A stretch of DNA of 64,000 nt from the NCBI RefSeq assembly GCF_000939975.1, contig NZ_LK391969.1, positions 1,555,344 to 1,619,343 of the forward strand, written 5' to 3'. This document shows, piece after piece, positions 27,050 through 34,675 of the stretch. A program made the position numbers and the translations under genes. Below the pieces are notes generated by a model, which searched no databases, had not been told where the DNA came from, and was given only the letters and a program-made list of their open reading frames with translations. This DNA comes from Pseudomonas saudimassiliensis. GTDB lineage: Bacteria > Pseudomonadota > Gammaproteobacteria > Pseudomonadales > Pseudomonadaceae. Numbering within the stretch: the first letter of the stretch is position 1; each line of letters starts with the position of its first letter.

Positions 27050-27520
27050 TTGATCAGCATCCAGGTGCAGACCGCTCCCTTCGACCCGGGCCAGGTGACC
27101 AACAGCGTGCATGCCGGCGATCCGGCCATCGGCGCGCTGGTGTGTTTCACCGGCTATGTGCGTGATTTCAACCAGCAGCAGACGGTCACGGGGCTGTTTC
27201 TCGAGCACTTTCCCGGCATGACCGAAAAGTCCCTGCGGCGCATTGCCGAGGAAGCGACCGAGCGCTGGGCGCTGCAACGGGTCCATGTGCTGCACCGCGT
27301 CGGCCAGCTGGGCCTGGCCGAGCCCATCGTGTTCGTCGCCGCCGCCAGCAGGCACCGCGAGGATGCCTTCCAGGCCTGCGCCTTCATCATGGATTATCTG
27401 AAAACCCGTGCGCCCTTCTGGAAGAAGGAACAGACCAGCACCGGTAATCACTGGGTGGAGGGCAAGGACAGTGATCTGGACGCCGCCCACCGCTGGTCAC
27501 AGGATCAGGAGACGCCATGA
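27050..27520 (+). CDS. moaE: Molybdopterin synthase catalytic subunit MoaE (TTG start)
   Basis: Catalytic partner of MoaD, converting cPMP to molybdopterin. The 156 residues include FTGYVRDFNQ, LFLEHFPGMTEKSLRRI, HRVGQLGLAE and the active-site region FIMDYLKTRAPFWKKE. The start is the TTG at 27050: GGAGGT ends 6 nt before it, the product (LISIQVQ) begins as MoaE proteins do, and no ATG is suitably placed. A rare TTG with a strong ribosome site may tune MoaE to MoaD. Its stop overlaps the moeA2 start by 4 bp (ATGA). Confidence 0.93.
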   Translation: MISIQVQTAPFDPGQVTNSVHAGDPAIGALVCFTGYVRDFNQQQTVTGLFLEHFPGMTEKSLRRIAEEATERWALQRVHVLHRVGQLGLAEPIVFVAAASRHREDAFQACAFIMDYLKTRAPFWKKEQTSTGNHWVEGKDSDLDAAHRWSQDQETP

Positions 27521-28749
27521 GTTCTGTATGTGAGCAGCCCGGCCTGCACAGCATTGAGCAGGCCACCGCGGCGCTGGTTCAGCTGTTGGCCCGCCCGACC
27601 CAATCGCACCGACTGCCGCTGCATCGGGCCGCCGGTCAGGTACTGGCCGGCGATGTGTACGCCCGCCATGACGTTCCGCTATGGGACAACAGCGCCATGG
27701 ACGGCTACGCCTTGAACACCGCCGATCTGCCTGCAACAGGCGGACGCCTGCCATTGGCCGGCTGCCAGGCCGCCGGCGATGCGATTCGCTCGCTGCCCGC
27801 CGGGCATTGCCTGCAGATTTTCACCGGCGCGGCACTGCCGCCCGGGGCCAACTGCGTGGTCCCCCAGGAAGACTGCCAGCCGGATGCCGGCGGGGTTACC
27901 TTCGGTTCAGTGCGTACCGGGCAGAATATCCGCCGGCAGGGTGAAGAAAGCCGCAGCGGCCAGTTGTTGCTGAGCAAGGGCACCCGACTGCGCGCCCAGG
28001 AAGTCGGTCTGCTGGCCAGCCAGGGCTACGCCGAGGTAGAGGTCACCCGTGCCCTGCGCATTGGCATCATCAGCAGCGGTAACGAACTGCGCGACCCCGG
28101 CTCGCCGCTCGAGCCCGGGCAGATCTTCGACAGCAACGGTCATCTGCTCGCCAGCCTCCTGCAGGGCTGGGGGCTTGAGGTACACCAGTATCCACGGCTG
28201 CGGGACGACCTCACCGACACCCTGCAACTGCTGACCCGCGCCGCCGCCGAGCAGGACATCCTGATCAGCAGCGGGGGCGTCTCGGTGGGCGAAGCGGACT
28301 ACCTGAAGACGGCCGTTGGGCAGCTCGGCAGGATCAACCTGTGGCGCGTCGCCATTCAGCCGGGCAAACCGCTGGCCTTCGGCATGGTCGGCAGCATTCC
28401 CTGGATAGGCCTGCCCGGCAACCCGGGCGCCAGCCTCATCACCACGCTCATCATCGCCCGGCCCGCGCTGCTGGCGGCCCAGGGCCAGGCCCACACGAGT
28501 GCCCAGGTGCTCCCGGTGACCGCCGATTTCCAATGGCAGAAAACCAGTACCCGCACCCGCTACCTGCAGGCGCGATTGCAGGCCTGTGACGGCCGCTTGA
28601 CTGCACAGTTGCATCCCCAGCAGAGCTCCGCCATGCTGGCAAACTGCTGCTGGGCAGACGGCATGGTGGTCATTCCTGCACAACACTCCATCCAGCAGGG
28701 CGACTCGGTGCCATTCATCACTTATCAGGCACTACTATCCGCTCATTGA
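27517..28749 (+). CDS. moeA: Molybdopterin molybdenumtransferase MoeA (copy 2)
   Basis: Second full-length MoeA, 410 residues, the last gene of mobA-moaCDE-moeA2 and translationally coupled to moaE. Motifs: VPLWDNSAMDGYALNTADL, QIFTGAALPPGANCVV, SSGNELRDPGSPLEPGQ, ISSGGVSVGEADYLK, IQPGKPLAFGM and LPGNPGASLIT. Compared with copy 1 it retains Asp in DNSAMDGYA, and the sequences are clearly diverged, so this is not a recent duplication. One copy may handle tungstate or be specialised for the neighbouring enzyme; that is speculation. Its stop codon lies inside the ANR site for the next operon. Confidence 0.91.
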   Translation: MSSVCEQPGLHSIEQATAALVQLLARPTQSHRLPLHRAAGQVLAGDVYARHDVPLWDNSAMDGYALNTADLPATGGRLPLAGCQAAGDAIRSLPAGHCLQIFTGAALPPGANCVVPQEDCQPDAGGVTFGSVRTGQNIRRQGEESRSGQLLLSKGTRLRAQEVGLLASQGYAEVEVTRALRIGIISSGNELRDPGSPLEPGQIFDSNGHLLASLLQGWGLEVHQYPRLRDDLTDTLQLLTRAAAEQDILISSGGVSVGEADYLKTAVGQLGRINLWRVAIQPGKPLAFGMVGSIPWIGLPGNPGASLITTLIIARPALLAAQGQAHTSAQVLPVTADFQWQKTSTRTRYLQARLQACDGRLTAQLHPQQSSAMLANCCWADGMVVIPAQHSIQQGDSVPFITYQALLSAH

Positions 28750-28794
28750 CATGGGTCAACGGTCGGCATTGCCAAGCTGGGTACACTGACTGCA
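28746..28794 (+). promoter_or_regulatory. ANR/DNR-type promoter of the type II Mo-enzyme operon
   Basis: TTGACATGGGTCAA at 28746-28759 is a perfect inverted repeat of the ANR/DNR/FNR form. Its centre, 28752.5, is 41.5 bp from a predicted start at 28794, and the hexamer at 28782-28787 is TACACT, exactly at -12 to -7. This is the class II activation geometry. The cytochrome c ATG follows at 28857. Oxygen-limited (ANR) or NO-dependent (DNR) activation is therefore likely. The left half-site overlaps the moeA2 stop codon. Confidence 0.7.
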
Positions 28795-28856
28795 TCTGGT
28801 TCACCTGCGTGAAAATACATAAGGCATGGACGCCACTGCTTGAAGAGGAATAATCC

Positions 28857-29180
28857 ATGTTTCGTTTGCTCCTGAACACCTCGGCCGCTGCGCTGCTGAG
28901 TGGCCTGGCTTTTGCCGGTCTGGCCAATGCCGCTGGCGATGCCGCCGCCGGTGCGCAGAAAATCGTTACCTGCGCCGCCTGCCATGGTACTGACGGCCGC
29001 GCTGCCGCCGATATCTACCCCAGCCTGAACGGGCAATCCGCTACTTACCTCGACATGGCCCTCAAGGCCTACCGCGCCGGTGAGCGCAACGGCGGCATGG
29101 CCATGGTCATGACCCCCCAGGCCGCCAACCTCAGCGATCAGGACATCGCAGATATTGCGGCGTACTACAGCCAGCAATAA
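28857..29180 (+). CDS. Small periplasmic c-type cytochrome (class I, c553/c5-like)
   Basis: Soluble electron carrier of 107 residues. A signal peptide ends about residue 25 (SGLAFAGLANA), followed by AAGDAAAGAQKIVTCAACHGTDGRAA with one CxxCH haem site. The distal Met is probably in the GGMAMVM segment. The C-terminal QDIADIAAYYSQQ helix is typical of class I cytochromes c. GAGGAA precedes the ATG. As first gene after the ANR promoter it is likely the redox partner of the Mo enzyme's haem subunit, passing electrons to or from the respiratory chain. Confidence 0.88.
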   Translation: MFRLLLNTSAAALLSGLAFAGLANAAGDAAAGAQKIVTCAACHGTDGRAAADIYPSLNGQSATYLDMALKAYRAGERNGGMAMVMTPQAANLSDQDIADIAAYYSQQ

Positions 29181-29189
29181 CCCCCTTGA

Positions 29190-29221
29190 GCTGCGCTGAG
29201 CGCCTCGGGCGTTCAGGCAGC
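29190..29221 (+). terminator. Strong stem-loop between cytochrome and subunit A genes
   Basis: A 14-pair stem with one bulged G (29190-29204 with 29208-29221) and a TCG loop. No T-run follows, so it is more likely an RNA-stability or processing element, or partial attenuator, between the small cytochrome and the large Mo-subunit gene than a full terminator. Confidence 0.5.
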
Positions 29222-29292
29222 AATACATCAGGCGTTTTGCACAGTGCTTTGGCGGCGTGGCCGTCGGGAGCACTCGTGGTGAGGAGAAAGTT

Positions 29293-32070
29293 ATGGGTCT
29301 CGGTTTGTGGAAGGTCAAACGGCGCGATGTGCTCAAGGGCCTCGGCCTCGCTGGCGCTGGCACCATGCTCAGCGGCAACGTCTGGTCGCTCAATCGGCTG
29401 GAACCGATCGGCGATACGCTGGCAACTGAATATCCCTACCGCAGTTGGGAAGATCTCTACCGCAACGAGTGGACCTGGGACAGCGTCGGTCACGCCGCGC
29501 ACTGCATCAACTGCATGGGTAACTGCGCGTGGAACGTCTATGTGAAGGACGGCATCGTCATCCGCGAAGAGCAGATCGCCAAGTATCCCCAGGTCAACCC
29601 CAATGTGCCGGATGCCAACCCCCGCGGTTGTCAGAAGGGTGCCATTCACTCCACCGCCATGTATGAAGCCGACCGCCTGCGCTATCCGCTCAAGCGGGCC
29701 GGTGAGCGCGGCGAGGGCAAGTGGCAACGCATTTCCTGGGATCAGGCCACCGAAGAGATTGCCGACAAGGTGATTGATATCTTCGAGAAGTACGGCCCGG
29801 GCAAACTCAAGACCCACCAGGGCTCAGGCAACCAGACCATGGTGCGCCAGTCGGGTGGGCAGCGTTTTGCCTCTTTGGTCGGCGGCATCCAGCTGGACGG
29901 TTTTACCGTGGTTGGTGACCTGCTCACCGGTGCGCATCTGACCTACGGTACGCCGCTGGAGAGCTTCACTTCAGACGCCTGGTTCGATGCCGATTACATC
30001 CTGCTCGGCATGATCAACCCCAACGCCACGCGGATTCCCGATGCGCACTATATCTGGGAAGCCAAGTACAACGGCGCGCGCATCACCAGCACCTCGCCCG
30101 ACTACAACCCCAGCGCCATCCACACCGACCTGTGGATGCCGATCAATCAGGGCTCCGATCCTTTCTTCGCCATGTCACTGGTCAATGTGATCCTCGAAGA
30201 GAACCTCTATCAGCCGGCGTTCATGAAAGAACAGAGCGACCTGCCGATGCTGGTGCGCAAGGACAACGGCAAACTGCTGCGCGAGGCCGATCTGGTCGAA
30301 GGCGGCAGTGACGAGGTGTTCTACCACTGGGACCTGAACAGCAACCAGGCCGTCAAGGCCAAGGGCTCCATGGGCAGTGACGAGAAGAGCATCAGCCTCG
30401 ACGGCGTTGATCCGGCGCTGGAAGGTGAATTCACCGTCGAAGGCATCAAGGTCACCACCGTGTTCGAACAGGTGAAGCTCGAGGCGGCCAAGTTCACCCC
30501 GGAAAAAACCTTCAAAACCACCAATATCCACCCGGACGTGGTGCGTCAGGAAGCCCGGCACCTGGCCAAGGCGAAAAAAGCCATTGTCATGCTCGGCTAC
30601 ATCACCTCCAGCTACTCCAACTGTCTGTACACCTGCTGGAGCTACGCCCTGGCGCTGGCCCTGACCGGCCACGGCGGCCGTACCGGTGGGCTGGATACTT
30701 CGTGGATTTCCTGGAACCACCCGCGCTGGACCGAGCTGGCCACCTATGAAGGCAAGAAGTCCGCGCGCTACGAGCCGGGCGGTCTGGGCGAGTTCCTGCG
30801 TGGCGGCATGATGGAAGGCGCCCGCAAGCATTTCAATAATGCCAAGCTGAAGAAGCGTGTGGGTTTTGACCTGGACGAGATGGAAGAAATGATCCAGGAG
30901 TCGCTGGACAAGGGCTGGATGCCCTATTACGGCGAGATCAAGGGCATGATCTCGATCGCCGACAACACCTTCCGCCGCAACAAGTTTGCCGACAAGTACC
31001 GCGAGGAACACCTGCGCCAGGCCAGCGAACTGTTTGCCTGCATCAACGTGCGCATGGACTCCACCGCCGAGTGGGCCGACTACGTGCTGCCGGCGGCCAG
31101 TCACTACGAGGCATGGGATCTGCGTACCCAGGGCTATCACCGCTTCTGTAACGTGTTCACCCCCTCGGTGAACCCGGTCGGTGATTCCAAGCCGGACTGG
31201 GAAATCCTGGTGCTGCTGACCAAAAAGATCCAGGAGCGCGCCATTGCCCGCGGCATCGGCCCGATCGAAGATGGCGAGGTCACTCGTGACCTGCATACCA
31301 TCCACGACGATTTCACCCGCAACGGCAAATTCATGACCGACGAGGATGTGTGCCGTTACATCGTGGAGAACTCGCCGGAGTTCGGTGACATCACTCTGGA
31401 ACAAGCCGCCGAGCGGGGTTTCATTGTCATGAACGAGCATGCCGGCGTGAACCAGCCACTGCTCAAGGACGAACCCTACAACCCCTTTGTCGCGCAGACC
31501 GAAGACAAGAAGCCCTACGAAACCCTGACCGGGCGTCTGACCTTCTATGTCGACCATCCGCGCTTCATGAAGCTCAAGTCCACGGTGCCCACCGCCCGCC
31601 TGTATGGCGGTCCGGAAGCGTCGAATTATCCGCTGCATTTCTATTCACCGCACACCCGCTGGGGCATCCACTCCAACTGGCGCAGCAACAAGTACATGCT
31701 GCGGCTGCAGCGCGGCGAGCCGAATATCTATATCAACCCCAAACTGGCCGCCAAGCGCGGTATCAAGGACGGCGACACGGTACGGCTGTTCAACTCCACC
31801 GGTGATTTCTTTGCCCAGGCCAAGTTCTACCCGAGCATTCCTGAGCACTCGATCATGATGGAACACGGCTGGGAGCCGCATCAGTACATTCATCGCAAGC
31901 CGATGAACAACGCCATGGCCACCTTCCTGCAACCGCTGGAACTGGTCGGCGACTGGGGCCACCTGACCTACAAGTACGCCATGTGGAACGCCAACCAGCT
32001 GCTGCACGAATCGAGTTTCGACATCGAGCTGGCCAAACCCGAAGATATCGCCGACCCGCGGGTTGTTTAA
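29293..32070 (+). CDS. Type II DMSO-reductase-family molybdoenzyme, catalytic alpha subunit
   Basis: Periplasmic Mo-bis-MGD oxidoreductase of 925 residues, in the range of selenate, chlorate, dimethylsulfide and ethylbenzene enzymes. The ATG at 29293 follows GAGGAG, and the N-terminus MGLGLWKVKRRDVLKGLGLAG is a twin-arginine signal, so it is exported folded. The FS0 cluster ligands are His70-x3-Cys74-x3-Cys78 and Cys113 (RGCQKGA), the His-containing pattern of the NarG/type II clade. Further on are HQGSGNQTMVRQSGGQRFA, ITSTSPDYNPSA and the C-terminal cofactor domain (HTRWGIHSNW, KRGIKDGDTVRLFN). The nearest named enzymes I can propose are SerA, ClrA/PcrA, DdhA and EbdA; motifs alone do not separate them. 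Order A-B-D-C matches ddh, clr and ser operons. A Mo-ligand Asp may lie in VVGDLLTG; that is tentative. Confidence 0.88.
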   Translation: MGLGLWKVKRRDVLKGLGLAGAGTMLSGNVWSLNRLEPIGDTLATEYPYRSWEDLYRNEWTWDSVGHAAHCINCMGNCAWNVYVKDGIVIREEQIAKYPQVNPNVPDANPRGCQKGAIHSTAMYEADRLRYPLKRAGERGEGKWQRISWDQATEEIADKVIDIFEKYGPGKLKTHQGSGNQTMVRQSGGQRFASLVGGIQLDGFTVVGDLLTGAHLTYGTPLESFTSDAWFDADYILLGMINPNATRIPDAHYIWEAKYNGARITSTSPDYNPSAIHTDLWMPINQGSDPFFAMSLVNVILEENLYQPAFMKEQSDLPMLVRKDNGKLLREADLVEGGSDEVFYHWDLNSNQAVKAKGSMGSDEKSISLDGVDPALEGEFTVEGIKVTTVFEQVKLEAAKFTPEKTFKTTNIHPDVVRQEARHLAKAKKAIVMLGYITSSYSNCLYTCWSYALALALTGHGGRTGGLDTSWISWNHPRWTELATYEGKKSARYEPGGLGEFLRGGMMEGARKHFNNAKLKKRVGFDLDEMEEMIQESLDKGWMPYYGEIKGMISIADNTFRRNKFADKYREEHLRQASELFACINVRMDSTAEWADYVLPAASHYEAWDLRTQGYHRFCNVFTPSVNPVGDSKPDWEILVLLTKKIQERAIARGIGPIEDGEVTRDLHTIHDDFTRNGKFMTDEDVCRYIVENSPEFGDITLEQAAERGFIVMNEHAGVNQPLLKDEPYNPFVAQTEDKKPYETLTGRLTFYVDHPRFMKLKSTVPTARLYGGPEASNYPLHFYSPHTRWGIHSNWRSNKYMLRLQRGEPNIYINPKLAAKRGIKDGDTVRLFNSTGDFFAQAKFYPSIPEHSIMMEHGWEPHQYIHRKPMNNAMATFLQPLELVGDWGHLTYKYAMWNANQLLHESSFDIELAKPEDIADPRVV

Positions 32071-32082
32071 GAGGAGATTGCC

Positions 32083-33063
32083 ATGGCTGTCAAACGCCAA
32101 CTGAGCATGGTGCTGGACCTGAACAAGTGTATCGGCTGCCATACCTGCTCCACAGCCTGCAAGCTGATGTGGACCAACCGCAACGGCCGGGAATTCATGT
32201 ACTGGAACAACGTGGAAAGCCAGCCCGGACTGGGCTACCCACGCGATTACCAGAATATGGGCGGCGGCTTCGATGCCGAGGGCGCACTGCGCCTGGGTCG
32301 CCAGCCCAGCCAGGACGATTACGGAGTGCCGTGGGAATACAACTATCAGGAAGCCCTGATGACCGGCACCGACCCCTGGCTGCGCCCCAACGTCAAACCG
32401 ACCTGGGGCGCCAACTGGGACGAGGACCAGGGTGAGGGGCAGTACCCCAACAGCTACTATTTCTACCTGCCACGGCTGTGCAACCACTGCGACAACCCCG
32501 CCTGCCTGGCGGCCTGCTCGCGCAACGCCATCTACAAGCGCCAGGAAGACGGCATCGTGCTGGTGGACCAGGAACGCTGCCGCGGCTATCGCTACTGCGT
32601 CAACGCCTGCCCGTACAAGAAGATCTACTTCAACGAGGAAATTTCCAAGTCGGAGAAGTGCATCTTCTGCTATCCGCGCATCGAGAAAGGCCTGCCCACC
32701 GCCTGCGCCCAGCAGTGTGTCGGACGGATCCGCTGGATCGGCTACCGCGACGACGAGGAAGGCCCCATCCACCTGCTGGTGGAGAAGTACAAGGTGGCGC
32801 TGCCGCTGCACGGTGAGTGGGGCACCCAGCCCAACGTGTTCTATGTGCCGCCGACCTCGCCGTCAAAGTACGCCTCTGATGGCCGGGCGATGGATGAGCA
32901 GCGCATCCCGCTGGAGTATCTGGAAAGCCTGTTCGGACCGACCACCAGCGAGGCGCTGGCAACATTGGAGCGCGAACGCCAGGAGAAGGCCGAAGGCCGC
33001 GCCAGCGAGCTGATGGACACACTGATCGGCTTCAAGCATGCCGAGATGTTCAAGCTCAGCTGA
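32083..33063 (+). CDS. Type II molybdoenzyme iron-sulfur beta subunit
   Basis: Electron-transfer subunit of 326 residues that binds four Fe-S clusters and links subunit A to the haem subunit. Cys groups: CIGCHTCSTACK near residue 14, CNHCDNPACLAACS, CRGYRYCVNACPYKKIYF and CIFCYPRI with later CAQQCVGRIRW. In the third group a Tyr replaces the Cys of a classical ferredoxin motif (CxxYxxC), as Trp does in NarH, so one cluster is expected to be [3Fe-4S]. There is no signal peptide, and it should travel through Tat with subunit A. GAGGAG precedes the ATG, 12 bp after the alpha stop. Confidence 0.92.
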   Translation: MAVKRQLSMVLDLNKCIGCHTCSTACKLMWTNRNGREFMYWNNVESQPGLGYPRDYQNMGGGFDAEGALRLGRQPSQDDYGVPWEYNYQEALMTGTDPWLRPNVKPTWGANWDEDQGEGQYPNSYYFYLPRLCNHCDNPACLAACSRNAIYKRQEDGIVLVDQERCRGYRYCVNACPYKKIYFNEEISKSEKCIFCYPRIEKGLPTACAQQCVGRIRWIGYRDDEEGPIHLLVEKYKVALPLHGEWGTQPNVFYVPPTSPSKYASDGRAMDEQRIPLEYLESLFGPTTSEALATLERERQEKAEGRASELMDTLIGFKHAEMFKLS

Positions 33064-33077
33064 GAACGGAGAGACGC

Positions 33078-33818
33078 ATGACTGCAACCGCACCCACTGC
33101 GCCCACACCGGTCGAGATCGACCGGCTGGGGGCGCAGGAGACCATTTACCGGCTGGCCGCCGTGCTGTTTGCCTACCCGCTGGAGGAAACCCAGCAGGCG
33201 CTGGAGGAAGGTCGGATACACGCCGCCCTTGCCCCAGCGTGGCAGACCGCCACCGGTGGAACCTGGCCGCAACTGCCGGCCAGCGCTGACCTGGACACCC
33301 TCCAGACCGGGTTCACCGGCACCTTTCTGCAGGCACGGCGGAAAATGCAGGTGCCACTCACGGCCAGCGCCCACGAAGAGCTGCTCGGCGGCGAGACACC
33401 GGGCAGCTATCTGCTTAACATACTGGCCTTCTATCGCCACTTTGGTCTGCAGACCGCACAGGCCGACGAAGGCCTGGCCGAGGAGCCGGATCACCTGGTC
33501 GCCATGCTCGAGTTCTGCTGCCTGCTGTGCTTTCTGGAGCGCCGGGCACTGATCCACGAACAGGACACCGGCCCCTATCAGCGCGCCCGGCGGGACTTCA
33601 TTGCCCGCTATCTGGCGCCACTGCTGGAGGCGATCAAGACGCGCTACGCCAAGAACCGGAACAAGAACCTGGATGCCACACTGGCCCATCTGGTCGAGGT
33701 GTTGCCCGGCTGGGTGCTCGATCAGCAGGCAGCGCTGTCAGCCCAGGTCGGCCCCTGTCCGCTGCCCGGCGCCGTCCGGATCCAGTCCGACACCGATTCA
33801 CATCCGATGTGGGATTGA
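33078..33818 (+). CDS. TorD/NarJ-type chaperone for the molybdoenzyme (delta)
   Basis: A 246-residue, largely helical cytoplasmic protein in the position of ddhD, clrD and serD. It is predicted to bind the Tat signal of subunit A and help cofactor insertion; it is not part of the mature enzyme. Features: YRLAAVLFAYPLEETQ at the N-terminus, GTFLQARRKMQVPLTASAHEE, NILAFYRHFG and the EPDHLVAMLEFCCLLCFLE segment that resembles the ExDHxxxxLEFM signature of the TorD/DmsD family. It starts 14 bp after subunit B. A short GC hairpin follows the stop. Confidence 0.82.
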   Translation: MTATAPTAPTPVEIDRLGAQETIYRLAAVLFAYPLEETQQALEEGRIHAALAPAWQTATGGTWPQLPASADLDTLQTGFTGTFLQARRKMQVPLTASAHEELLGGETPGSYLLNILAFYRHFGLQTAQADEGLAEEPDHLVAMLEFCCLLCFLERRALIHEQDTGPYQRARRDFIARYLAPLLEAIKTRYAKNRNKNLDATLAHLVEVLPGWVLDQQAALSAQVGPCPLPGAVRIQSDTDSHPMWD

Positions 33819-33832
33819 CCACGCCGGTTCTC

Positions 33833-33848
33833 GGGGGCTGACGCCCCC
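33833..33848 (+). other. Short GC hairpin before the gamma-subunit gene
   Basis: GGGGGC and GCCCCC arms with a TGAC loop, 3 nt before GAGGAG of the gamma gene. One of three intercistronic hairpins in this operon. It could protect the downstream message or slow read-through; no T-run follows. Confidence 0.4.
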
Positions 33849-33864
33849 TGTGAGGAGATTTGCC

Positions 33865-34647
33865 ATGAAACTGAAAACCATGCTGCGCAGCTCCCTGGCC
33901 CTGCTGGTCGGCACCGCCGGTATTGCCCTGGCCGAGCACCCGGAAGCCAACCCCAACGTGCTGGAAATCAAGCCCGGGGACACCATCAAGGTGGCCCGCC
34001 TGCCCGACAATATCTACCTGCGTAGCCAGAACGACCCTGACGACCTGATCTGGCAGCGTATCCCGACCTACCGTACCCAGGTGTTCCCGGCGCCGCCGGT
34101 GCACCAATCGGTCGCGCTGCGCTTTGACGAGGGCGCCATGCGCGGCAAGCACCTGTACTTCCAGGTGGCACGCACCAGCGAACGCTTCTATGTGCGCCTG
34201 CACTGGAAGGACCAAACAGAAGACCGTACCAGCGAAGTTGACGCCTTCGGCGATGGCGTTGCGGTACAGTACGCGCTGAACGGCGCCGACACCTCCTACA
34301 TGATGGGCAGCGGGCCGGAAAAGCCGGTCAACATCTGGTACTGGCGCGCCGACAAGGACGCACCGGAAAACCTTGCCGCCGGCGGCTTCGGCAGCACCAC
34401 ACTGCTGCCCGAACAGAGCGTATCCGGTGACGGCCTTTATGTATCCGAGCAGATTGCCCTGGACAACGAATGGCAGGTGGTGATGTCCCGCCCGCTGGAG
34501 CCCGCCGGTGACCATGAAGTCAGTTTCAAGCAAGGCATGGTGCCCATGTCCTTCGCTGTATGGCAGGGAAGCGACCACGAGCGCAACGGTAACAAGCGCG
34601 TCACCCATACCTGGATTCTGCTGGATACCGACGACAGCAAGGGCTGA
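33865..34647 (+). CDS. Type II molybdoenzyme haem-b gamma subunit
   Basis: Periplasmic subunit of 260 residues expected to hold one b-type haem and exchange electrons with a soluble cytochrome c, as in DdhC, SerC, ClrC and EbdC. The ATG at 33865 follows GAGGAG with 7 nt spacing; the frame is open further upstream but that part overlaps the chaperone gene. A Sec signal (LRSSLALLVGTAGIALA) precedes EHPEANPNVLEIKPGDTIK. The family's axial haem ligands are a Met and a Lys; candidates lie in DEGAMRGKHLYFQVA and the C-terminal HERNGNKRVTHTWIL region. Its place after the chaperone gene fits the ABDC order. Confidence 0.78.
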   Translation: MKLKTMLRSSLALLVGTAGIALAEHPEANPNVLEIKPGDTIKVARLPDNIYLRSQNDPDDLIWQRIPTYRTQVFPAPPVHQSVALRFDEGAMRGKHLYFQVARTSERFYVRLHWKDQTEDRTSEVDAFGDGVAVQYALNGADTSYMMGSGPEKPVNIWYWRADKDAPENLAAGGFGSTTLLPEQSVSGDGLYVSEQIALDNEWQVVMSRPLEPAGDHEVSFKQGMVPMSFAVWQGSDHERNGNKRVTHTWILLDTDDSKG

Positions 34648-34675
34648 AGACGATTGCAGCAGAGGAGTGAGTAAC

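Noticed and set aside
30175..31638. Minus-strand open frame of 487 codons inside the Mo-subunit gene
   Set aside because: It lies entirely antisense to the alpha subunit, whose motifs and ribosome site are unambiguous.
29293..32070. Nitrate reductase NarG
   Set aside because: Length is 925 residues (NarG about 1,250), a Tat signal is present, and the operon has a periplasmic gamma subunit and no narI. It belongs to the type II periplasmic group.
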